DNA of 64,000 nucleotides from the NCBI RefSeq assembly GCF_004405105.1, contig NZ_SORW01000002.1:310001-374000 (forward strand). Direction: 5' to 3'. The stretch is from Jeotgalibacillus sp. R-1-5s-1 (GTDB lineage Bacteria; Bacillota; Bacilli; Bacillales; Jeotgalibacillaceae). Positions within the stretch are counted from its first letter, which is position 1; each line of letters opens with the position of its first letter. Shown piece by piece: positions 28,423 through 34,863 of this stretch. Made by a program: the position numbers and the translations under genes. Under the pieces are notes generated by a model, which saw only the letters and a list, made by a program, of their open reading frames with translations, searched no databases and was not told the DNA's origin.

Positions 28423-29085
28423 TTAATCAGCGATTTTCGTTACCTGCGTGACTTCTGGAAGCATTTTCAGCTTTTCAAGGACGATGTCTTCAACCGGCTC
28501 ATCGACTTCGATCGTCATCAGCGCCATTTTACCAACATCCTGTCTTGAAACGTCCATAGAACCGATATTAATTTTATTTTCTGCCAGCACTTTTGAAACG
28601 GCTGCTACTGCACCAAAACGGTCCTCATGTACAACAAGAATTGCCGGATGATGTCCAGTTAACCTGAGTGCAAACCCATTCAGTTCGGTAATTTCAATCT
28701 TACCGCCACCGATCGATATGCCAACCAGCTCCATTTCACCATTCTGATCACCAAGTCTGATTCTGGCAGTGTTCGGGTGATCGGTAAGCGCTTCTTCTTC
28801 ACGTATCTTAATTCTTATTCTCTTTTCACGTGCAATTTCCCTGGCCTGAATAATCCGCTCATCATCTGTCTCAAAATCCATGATTCCACCAATAATCGCC
28901 ACATCTGTCCCGTGACCTTTATAAGTCTTTGCAAATGAACCGTAAAAAGAAATCGTTGCCCACTCAGGTTCCCGGCCGAAAAGCTCACGTGCCATTTTCC
29001 CGATCCTTGCTGCACCGGCTGTGTGTGATGATGATGGACCAATCATAACTGGACCGATAATATCAAAAACGCTTTTATATTTCAT
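28423..29085 (-). CDS. sdaAB: L-serine dehydratase, beta subunit
   Basis: Second chain of the iron-sulfur L-serine deaminase. The family block IGPVMIGPSSSHTAGAARIG opens the protein (residues 10-29). The C-terminal ACT domain, from about residue 145 (PAILVVHEDRFGAVAAVSKV), probably senses serine. It has 220 residues, as in B. subtilis. The start at 29085 follows GGGAG by nine bases. It is first in sdaAB-sdaAA-recG, after the terminator of fakA. Confidence 0.96.
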   Translation of the reverse strand: MKYKSVFDIIGPVMIGPSSSHTAGAARIGKMARELFGREPEWATISFYGSFAKTYKGHGTDVAIIGGIMDFETDDERIIQAREIAREKRIRIKIREEEALTDHPNTARIRLGDQNGEMELVGISIGGGKIEITELNGFALRLTGHHPAILVVHEDRFGAVAAVSKVLAENKINIGSMDVSRQDVGKMALMTIEVDEPVEDIVLEKLKMLPEVTQVTKIAD

Positions 29086-29128
29086 CTCATTTCGCTCCCT
29101 GATCTGACCTCGGTATTTTCAAAAAAAT

Positions 29129-29166
29129 GAGGCTGGGATCACTCTGAATGGAGTTATTCCAGCCTC
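29129..29166. terminator. Terminator of yloU-fakA
   Basis: Stem GAGGCTGG/CCAGCCTC extended by an inner ACTC/GAGT pair, with A/T tracts on both sides (TTTTTTT on the minus strand). It can work either way; only fakA reads into it. The following 29167-29312 stretch has further small inverted repeats but no gene. Confidence 0.88.
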
Positions 29167-29312
29167 TTTTTTAACCCGGTGAGCTCCGCGCCTTGCAAGC
29201 TTACTGCCTCACCTGACAGAGAATTCAGCTGCGTCAGGATTAGCGGGATGCCGCCATGCACCACTCACCTTTTGTAGCATGTCCGGTAACTGGTTTTGCA
29301 TATAACAGAATA

Positions 29313-30971
29313 CTATTCTATTGAAACAATGTATGAATAAAGCGGCTGCTTTCCATTGTGTACTTCTACTTCAGCATCAGGATATTGCTCTTCAAGGTAA
29401 GCTGTCACTTCATTTACTTCTTCCTCCGGTGAATCTTCACCGTAAAGAAGTGTCACAATTTCAGCGTCCTCATCCATCATGTGAGCGAGCAGCTCCTTCA
29501 CCGTATCAAAACGGCTGCTTCCTGACGTCACAATTTTACCTTCTGCAATACCCATATGATCGTCTTTTTTAATTGTAATCCCATCAATGGATGTGTCTCT
29601 CACCGCAAAAGTAACCTGTCCGGTTTTTACGGTTCCGAGCGCATCGGTCATAGTCTCTTTATTATCAGTCAGTTCACCGGCAGGATTGAAGGCAAGAATT
29701 GCAGCCATTCCCTGTGGAACTGATTTTGACGGCACGACAACAGCATCCATTTCAACAACCTCAGCTGCCTGTTCCGCCGCCATAATAATATTTTTGTTAT
29801 TAGGCAGGATAATGACCTTTTCAGCATGTGCTTCTTCAATTGCCTTCACGATATCCTCAGTACTCGGATTCATTGTCTGACCGCCTTCAATAACGCTTGT
29901 CGCTCCGATACTTCTGAATAACTCGGCAATGCCTTCACCCATGGAAACAGTAATAATCGCATACGGTTGTTTTTCAGCCGGCTTTTTCTTTTCAACCCGA
30001 TGATCTGAACCAACGATTTCAGTATGCTGTTCACGCATATTTTCAATCTTGATCTTAATCAGGCTTCCATACAACTGACCCTGCGAAAGTGCTTTCCCAG
30101 GCTGTTCCGTGTGAATATGTACTTTCGCCATTTCATCATCAGAAATTACAAGCAGTGAATCACCAAGCTCGCTTAGCTCTTCACGGAAAGTTAATTCATC
30201 AAAAGAAGCCTTATCTTCTTCAAGCTTCACCATAAACTCAGTACAATATCCAAATTCAATATCTTCTGTGTTCATAAAGCCCTGAACCCCGATATGATGC
30301 TCTGCGCTCACAAGCTCGTCCATTGACGGTGCAACTGGAGCGTCTGGAATTTCTTCACCCTTCAGCTCGGCAAGAAATCCTTCATATACATGAACAAGTC
30401 CCTGGCCGCCACTGTCAACAACACCAACTTCTTTCAGAACAGGGAGCAGATCCGGTGTGCGTTTTAAAGAGGCTTTCGCTTCTTTTACGACAGCTTCCAT
30501 CAGCCCGATTAAGTCCTCTTCAGTTTCAGCTGTTTCCACTGCCTGCTTCGCAGCATCCTTTGCAACAGTCAGGATCGTTCCTTCAACCGGCTTCATCACC
30601 GCTTTATAAGCAGAAACCACACCTGCATCCAGAGCTGCAGCAAATTCTTTTGTATTAAGGGTTGCTTTATTTTCAATCGATTTTCCAAATCCCCGGAACA
30701 GCTGTGAAAGAATTACGCCTGAATTTCCGCGTGCTCCCATCAGCAATCCTTTTGAAAGAGCCCCCGCTACTTTCCCGATGTGTTCATCCACATTGTTTTT
30801 AACCTCTTTGGATCCGGAGGTCATGGATAAGTTCATATTTGTTCCTGTATCACCGTCCGGTACAGGAAATACATTTAACGCGTCGACTTTATCTGCGTTA
30901 TTAGATAAATTTGCAGCCCCCTGAAAAATCATACCTGCAAACTTTTTACCGTCCAATTCTTTCATGTTCAC
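29313..30971 (-). CDS. fakA: FakA (YloV), fatty acid kinase catalytic subunit
   Basis: Phosphorylates fatty acids bound to FakB so that host or recycled fatty acids can enter phospholipid synthesis through PlsX/PlsY. The N-terminal DhaL-type ATP domain holds ALNVFPVPDGDTGTNMNL (about residues 30-47) and MGARGNSGVILSQLFRGF. The C-terminal half is the FakB-binding/DegV-like part (IITVSMGEGIAELFRSIG, VIILPNNKNIIMAAEQAA). It has 552 residues. A GTG start at 30971 is preferred: AGGAGG lies eight bases upstream, while the next ATG is 14 away. It is co-transcribed with yloU. Confidence 0.93.
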   Translation of the reverse strand: MNMKELDGKKFAGMIFQGAANLSNNADKVDALNVFPVPDGDTGTNMNLSMTSGSKEVKNNVDEHIGKVAGALSKGLLMGARGNSGVILSQLFRGFGKSIENKATLNTKEFAAALDAGVVSAYKAVMKPVEGTILTVAKDAAKQAVETAETEEDLIGLMEAVVKEAKASLKRTPDLLPVLKEVGVVDSGGQGLVHVYEGFLAELKGEEIPDAPVAPSMDELVSAEHHIGVQGFMNTEDIEFGYCTEFMVKLEEDKASFDELTFREELSELGDSLLVISDDEMAKVHIHTEQPGKALSQGQLYGSLIKIKIENMREQHTEIVGSDHRVEKKKPAEKQPYAIITVSMGEGIAELFRSIGATSVIEGGQTMNPSTEDIVKAIEEAHAEKVIILPNNKNIIMAAEQAAEVVEMDAVVVPSKSVPQGMAAILAFNPAGELTDNKETMTDALGTVKTGQVTFAVRDTSIDGITIKKDDHMGIAEGKIVTSGSSRFDTVKELLAHMMDEDAEIVTLLYGEDSPEEEVNEVTAYLEEQYPDAEVEVHNGKQPLYSYIVSIE

Positions 30972-30985
30972 AAAACGTTCCTCCT

Positions 30986-31348
30986 CTACAGGTTCGTCAC
31001 CCTGACTCCCTGAACAAAAATATTGACTGCTTCAACTGAAAGCCCAACAGTTTTATCAAGTGTGTATTTTACAGATGACTGTACGTTGTGAGCAACTTCC
31101 GAAATTTTCGTTCCATAGCTTACAATAATATACATATCAATCGAAACTTTATCGCCATCCTGACGCACAATGACGCCGCGGGTAAAATTTTCACGTCTTA
31201 ATATATCGGTGAGCCCGTCCCTGATCTGGTGTTTGGACGCCATGCCGACGATGCCATAACATTCAATTGCCGCTCCACCGGCAACCATTGCGATCACTTC
31301 ATTCGAAATATCGATCTGTCCATATTTAGTCGTTAATTCAATCGACAT
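30986..31348 (-). CDS. yloU: Asp23/YloU-family protein
   Basis: Alkaline-shock-type Asp23 domain protein of 120 residues, cytoplasmic and envelope-associated in relatives. Family features are YGQIDISNEVIAMVAGGAAI, ECYGIVGMASK and VDMYIIVSYGTKISEVAHNV-like strands, ending VNIFVQGVRV. The start has GGGGGAG upstream. It is coupled with fakA (14-base gap), the standard Firmicute pair. A role in cell envelope homeostasis is inferred from the family. Confidence 0.93.
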   Translation of the reverse strand: MSIELTTKYGQIDISNEVIAMVAGGAAIECYGIVGMASKHQIRDGLTDILRRENFTRGVIVRQDGDKVSIDMYIIVSYGTKISEVAHNVQSSVKYTLDKTVGLSVEAVNIFVQGVRVTNL

Positions 31349-31512
31349 ACCTTGCTCCCCCTTTAAATACTGTTTTGGCTACAGATATTTTACTATACTA
31401 TAGCTGTGATTAAAAGATAAACAGCGATTACAGGCATTTATTAAGAAATTCATTCATTTTTTATCCCTTTATTAGAATCTAAGTAAATAATGTGTATATG
31501 TATCAAAGAGCC

Positions 31513-31752
31513 GTGCCGGGGCATTCCTTCGCTTTCCTTTGTCTAGCTGTGGCGACTAGCCCCTCGAGGTCATAAGTCAAAGCTGAACGAGGGTATAGGG
31601 CGACCCTCTTTTCATCTTCGCCTTATGCTTGTCGGGGCTGGACGAGTCGCCTCCGCTTTTCCAAGGCCGCGCGGTGAGCCAGCTAATGCTCCGCATTACG
31701 CTGTCTCACCTGTCGCTCCTCTGCCGCAGGAGTCTACGGAATGCCCCGGCAC
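31513..31752. repeat. Interspersed structured repeat, copy B (240 bp)
   Basis: Ends in a perfect 15-bp inverted repeat, GTGCCGGGGCATTCC (31513-31527) and its complement (31738-31752). The core folds as nested pairs: GGCGACT/AGTCGCC (31551-31557 with 31645-31651), AGCCCC/GGGGCT, CATAAG/CTTATG (31571-31576 with 31622-31627), and a GAGGGT/ACCCTC tip. The 3' hairpin GGTGAG...CTCACC (31673-31710) matches copy A with a compensated base pair. It occupies the 575-base gap between divergent yloU and rpmB. The flank 31349-31512 holds the yloU leader; 31753-31923 is AT-rich, with only a weak TTGACT (31862) as a possible rpmB -35. Confidence 0.87.
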
Positions 31753-31923
31753 TCAATTTAAGCAAAAAGCAATTACTTGTCTGTAAAGCAAAAAAACTTG
31801 ATAGATCATTTAATTTTTATTGCATAATAAAAACACATGTGATAAATTAGATAAAGTGTGATTGACTAAGTGAAAGATTGAAACGAATATGTTTTCAGCT
31901 TCATTTGTGAGGAGGGGAATAGA

Positions 31924-32112
31924 ATGGCAAAACAATGTGTTGTAACAGGTCGTAAAACACGTACTGGTAACGCTCGTTCCCACGCGATGAACGCTAACAA
32001 GCGTACATGGGGCGCAAACCTTCAGAAGGTTCGTATTCTTGTTGATGGTAAGCCTAAGCGTGTTTGGGTTTCAGCTCGCGCGCTGAAGTCTGGTAAAGTA
32101 GAACGCGTTTAA
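31924..32112 (+). CDS. rpmB: 50S ribosomal protein L28
   Basis: A 62-residue ribosomal protein, divergent from its neighbours. The sequence begins [20 protein letters not shown] and has the family block [17 protein letters not shown] and ending [11 protein letters not shown]. It lacks the paired CxxC motifs of zinc-binding L28, so it is the zinc-independent form. GAGGAGGGGAATAGA precedes the ATG. As in B. subtilis, it faces away from yloU. A strong terminator follows. Confidence 0.98.
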   Translation: MAKQCVVTGRKTRTGNARSHAMNANKRTWGANLQKVRILVDGKPKRVWVSARALKSGKVERV

Positions 32113-32123
32113 TAAATGGAATG

Positions 32124-32154
32124 AAAAAGACGAGGAGATGCTCCTCGTCTTTTT
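32124..32154 (+). terminator. Intrinsic terminator of rpmB
   Basis: Perfect 14-bp stem AAAAAGACGAGGAG/CTCCTCGTCTTTTT with loop ATG, 11 bases past the rpmB stop and followed by T residues. Confidence 0.95.
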
Positions 32155-32176
32155 TGAGTTGTTTTATCTATAAACC

Positions 32177-32360
32177 GGGCCGGAATTTCCCCCTTCGCTT
32201 TCCATTGTCAAGCTACGACGACTAGCCCCTCGAGGTCATAAGGCGAAGCTGAACGAGTCGTCACCGCTTTTTTATGGCCGGGCGTTGAACCCGCTGTGCT
32301 TCGCACAGCGGGTTCAACTGTCCTTTTCCGCCATCGGAGTCTTCGGGGAAAATCAGGCCC
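32177..32360. repeat. Interspersed structured repeat, short copy C (184 bp)
   Basis: Outer arms GGGCCGGAATTTCCCC (32177-32192) and GGGGAAAATCAGGCCC (32345-32360) pair with two mismatches. The core GACTAGCCCCTCGAGGTCAT and following bases match copy B almost exactly but stop early; its closing pair is GACGACT/AGTCGTC (32217-32223 with 32256-32262). The 3' module is a perfect 16-bp hairpin, GTTGAACCCGCTGTGC/GCACAGCGGGTTCAAC, with a TTC loop (32284-32318). It lies between rpmB and spoVM; 32361-32483 of that gap shows nothing. Confidence 0.8.
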
Positions 32361-32483
32361 TATGTTTATTCGATGACCGCCACTTTTATATTGCTAAGAC
32401 TTTGCTACCCTACATTTTGCATTTGTCTGTAAAAAGGCAGCCTAAGGATGGCACAAACATTTTTCAAACCTGTTGAATCATTC

Positions 32484-32517
32484 AAAAAAATTAAGCCTGT
32501 TTTTTAATGAGGCTTAA
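32484..32517 (-). terminator. Terminator overlapping the end of spoVM
   Basis: Stem TTAAGCCT/AGGCTTAA followed on the minus strand by seven T residues. The stem includes the last codons and stop of spoVM. Confidence 0.85.
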
Positions 32518-32574
32518 GAAACCTCTTACCATTCCTCCGAGCATCCGTGGCAGCTTAATTGAGTAGAACCGCAT
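32491..32574 (-). CDS. spoVM: SpoVM, stage V sporulation micropeptide
   Basis: A 27-residue amphipathic peptide, MRFYSIKLPRMLGGMVRGFL plus SLIKKQA. It matches the B. subtilis 26-residue SpoVM (MKFYTIKLPKFLGGIVRAML...), including the key proline at position 9 and the LGG turn. SpoVM recognises the convex forespore membrane, anchors the SpoIVA coat basement layer and is an FtsH substrate. GCGGAGGGATCTGC precedes the ATG. Its place between thiN and rpmB is exactly the B. subtilis position. It is strong evidence that the organism forms endospores. A sporulation-specific promoter is likely but I could not identify one. Confidence 0.95.
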   Translation of the reverse strand: MRFYSIKLPRMLGGMVRGFLSLIKKQA

Positions 32575-32589
32575 GCAGATCCCTCCGCT

Positions 32590-33231
32590 TCATTGATCTT
32601 TACTTCTTACGATCATTAATATGCCGCTTTGAAAAGAAATAGACGCGTGATCTTCAATTATTTCGTTGCTGATTGTTAAGGTGCTTCCGTAAACGGCTCT
32701 ATGGTCTTTGAGTGGATATTTAACGCCTATTAATGTCAGACCTTCGATTGAAGCGCTGAATGGAATAACGGATATGTAGCGGTAAGCATGGTCATTGTCA
32801 ATCAGGATTTCCCCCGGATCATGGATTGAAATCAGATTTTGATCATCCATTATTTTTACTGACTTTTGATATTTCCTGACTTTGTCGTGAAGAAGGAGCT
32901 GAATGTTTCCAAAAAAATGATCAAGCCTTCCACCTGTTACGCCAATCATCACGATATCCTCCTGTTGATCCAGCGCCCATTCCAGGGCCATTTCCATATC
33001 CGTCATATTTTTCTCAGGATTAGCTCTGTCAATCCGATTGACTGTTTTTTCAATCAGGTTCCACTCTTGTTGGGTGACAGAGTCAAAATCACCAAATGCT
33101 GCTTCCGGTGTGATTCCTTCATTTAGCAGATTGACTGTGCCCCGATCAATACCAGCCCACCTTGTCCTTGGATGGCTAAAGGAGTGGATAAGCTCTTTGG
33201 ATATTTCTGACCCTCCTGTTAAAACGATCAT
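32590..33231 (-). CDS. thiN: Thiamine pyrophosphokinase
   Basis: Converts thiamine to thiamine pyrophosphate using ATP. Motifs visible are IDRGTVNLLNEG, AAFGDFDSVTQQEW (about residue 50), NPEKNMTDMEMAL and GVTGGRLDHFFGNIQLL (about residue 100). The C-terminal half is a beta-sandwich with the thiamine site. I place the start at MIVLTGGSE, 33231, with GAGGTG seven bases upstream; the frame continues to 33309 through AT-rich leader. It has 213 residues, matching ThiN (214). It is separated from rpe by a hairpin. Confidence 0.95.
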   Translation of the reverse strand: MIVLTGGSEISKELIHSFSHPRTRWAGIDRGTVNLLNEGITPEAAFGDFDSVTQQEWNLIEKTVNRIDRANPEKNMTDMEMALEWALDQQEDIVMIGVTGGRLDHFFGNIQLLLHDKVRKYQKSVKIMDDQNLISIHDPGEILIDNDHAYRYISVIPFSASIEGLTLIGVKYPLKDHRAVYGSTLTISNEIIEDHASISFQSGILMIVRSKDQ

Positions 33232-33281
33232 CTGATTCACCTCGGTTAACATAATAATAATATTGTTATTCGCTATTATGC

Positions 33282-33307
33282 GAAAAGCCGCCCTTAGGCG
33301 GCTTTTC
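33282..33307 (-). terminator. Hairpin terminator between rpe and thiN
   Basis: Perfect 11-bp stem GAAAAGCCGCC/GGCGGCTTTTC with a four-base loop and TTTTC tail, just after the rpe stop. It may only partly stop transcription, because thiN usually shares the rpe transcript. Confidence 0.75.
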
Positions 33308-33309
33308 AT

Positions 33310-33963
33310 TTATTTTGCTGATCTTTTTAACTTATTGATGGCCTCTTCTTTGTTTTCACTTCCGTAAATGTATGAACCGGCTACTGCCACATCCACACCT
33401 GCTTCAACGGCTGACTGGATAGTCTGATCGTTAATTCCACCATCTACTTCAATTTCATATGTGAATTGATGGTTTTCCCTCAGTGTCTTTAATTCTCTGA
33501 CCTTCGACAATGCTTCGGGTATAAATGCCTGTCCACCAAAGCCGGGATTGACAGTCATGACAAGTACAAGGTCGACTTCAGCAAGGATATGCCTGATGGA
33601 TTCAACCGGCGTATGCGGGTTAATCACAACGCCAGGTTTTACACCCGCGTTTTTAATCATTTGAAGCGTGCGATGCAAATGTTTTGTTGCTTCAACATGA
33701 ACAGAAATAATATCTGCTCCAGCCCGTGCAAATTCCTCCACATAACGTTCTGGCTGTTCAATCATCAGATGAACGTCCAGTGTCATAGCTGTAACCGGAC
33801 GGACAGCCTCTACGATCAGTGATCCAAAGGAAATGTTCGGAACAAACATGCCATCCATTACATCAATATGAATGTAGTCAGCTCCTGCTTTTTCTACTGC
33901 TTTTACTTCCTCTCCCAGTCTTGAAAAATCAGCTGATAGAATGGAAGGTGCAATCTTCACCAT
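33310..33963 (-). CDS. rpe: Ribulose-phosphate 3-epimerase
   Basis: Interconverts ribulose 5-phosphate and xylulose 5-phosphate in the pentose phosphate pathway. TIM barrel with metal-site blocks HIDVMDGMFVPNISFG (about residue 35), HLMIEQPERYV, MTVNPGFGGQAFIPE and VDGGINDQTI. I choose the ATG at 33963 with GAGGT nine bases upstream; the longer frame to 34002 overlaps rsgA. It has 217 residues, as in B. subtilis. It follows rsgA by four bases. Confidence 0.97.
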   Translation of the reverse strand: MVKIAPSILSADFSRLGEEVKAVEKAGADYIHIDVMDGMFVPNISFGSLIVEAVRPVTAMTLDVHLMIEQPERYVEEFARAGADIISVHVEATKHLHRTLQMIKNAGVKPGVVINPHTPVESIRHILAEVDLVLVMTVNPGFGGQAFIPEALSKVRELKTLRENHQFTYEIEVDGGINDQTIQSAVEAGVDVAVAGSYIYGSENKEEAINKLKRSAK

Positions 33964-33967
33964 AATT

Positions 33968-34849
33968 TCAGTACCTCGGCTTTCTTGATTTAATTTCCTC
34001 ATGAAACTGCTGGTAATGCTGATATCGATATTCCTTTATTTCACCTTTATCCACGTATTCCTTTACTGCACACTTTGGTTCATTCAGATGCAGACACCCT
34101 CTGAACTTGCAGTCATCAGAAGCTTTCACCATTTCGGGGAAACAAAGCGGCAGCTGGTCTACTTCGAGTTCAGTAAATTCAAGTGCACTAAAACCCGGCG
34201 TATCCGCTACAAACCCGCTTCCGATTCCGATTAATTCTACGTGTCTAGTCGTATGTTTTCCTCTTCCAAGAGAATTTGAGATGGCATCTGTCTTCAGCTC
34301 AAGAGCAGGGTTCAGCGCATTCAAAATGGATGATTTTCCGACACCTGACTGACCCGCAAAAACCGTTACCTGATCCTCAAGCCAGGGCTTCAACTGATCC
34401 ATTCCATCCTCCCATTTAGCTGAGGATAAAATGACCGGATAGCCGATCTTTCGGTAATCCTCTGCAAACCGGTTAATTCTTTCTGTCTGTTCGTCGTTTA
34501 ACAGATCCATCTTCGAGATACAAATCACCGGATCAATGTCATGACTTTCAACGAGCACAAGGAACCGGTCAAGCAGTGAAGTGCTGAAATCAGGTTCAAT
34601 AGCTGAAAATACGAGAACTGCCTGATCAATGTTTGCAATAGGCGGCCGGACGAGTTCATTTTTTCTCGATTTCAGATCAAGGATATAGCCTTCCTGGTCA
34701 TTTTCAGCCTGATATTCAACATAATCACCTACAAGCGGTGTCAGTTTCTGCTTACGAAAAACGCCTCGTCCTCTACACTGAATGACCCTTTCTTCATCCT
34801 TAACATAATAAAAGCCGCTCAGCGCTTTCATGATTTTACCTTCTGGCAT
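33968..34849 (-). CDS. rsgA: RsgA (CpgA), small-subunit assembly GTPase
   Basis: GTPase that checks late 30S assembly. An N-terminal OB fold (GRGVFRKQKLTPLVGDYVEY) precedes a circularly permuted GTPase domain: G4-type ISKMDLL, then P-loop FAGQSGVGKSSILNALN (about residue 170), then DTPGFSALEF. The C-terminal zinc site is in KASDDCKFRGCLHLNEPKC. The ATG at 34849 lies eight bases after GGAG; the GTG two codons up is too close. It has 293 residues. It follows prkC, whose homologues phosphorylate CpgA. Confidence 0.97.
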   Translation of the reverse strand: MPEGKIMKALSGFYYVKDEERVIQCRGRGVFRKQKLTPLVGDYVEYQAENDQEGYILDLKSRKNELVRPPIANIDQAVLVFSAIEPDFSTSLLDRFLVLVESHDIDPVICISKMDLLNDEQTERINRFAEDYRKIGYPVILSSAKWEDGMDQLKPWLEDQVTVFAGQSGVGKSSILNALNPALELKTDAISNSLGRGKHTTRHVELIGIGSGFVADTPGFSALEFTELEVDQLPLCFPEMVKASDDCKFRGCLHLNEPKCAVKEYVDKGEIKEYRYQHYQQFHEEIKSRKPRY

Positions 34850-34863
34850 ACACACGCTCCTTT

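Noticed and set aside
31753-31923. Promoter of rpmB
   Set aside because: Candidate boxes (TTGACT at 31862; TTGATA/CATAAT near 31799-31826) have poor partners or 19-base spacing, so I could not support a specific site.
33240-33282. AT-rich imperfect repeat (ATAATAATAATATTG) upstream of thiN as an operator
   Set aside because: It is a simple AT-rich leader with no clear symmetry or match to a known site.
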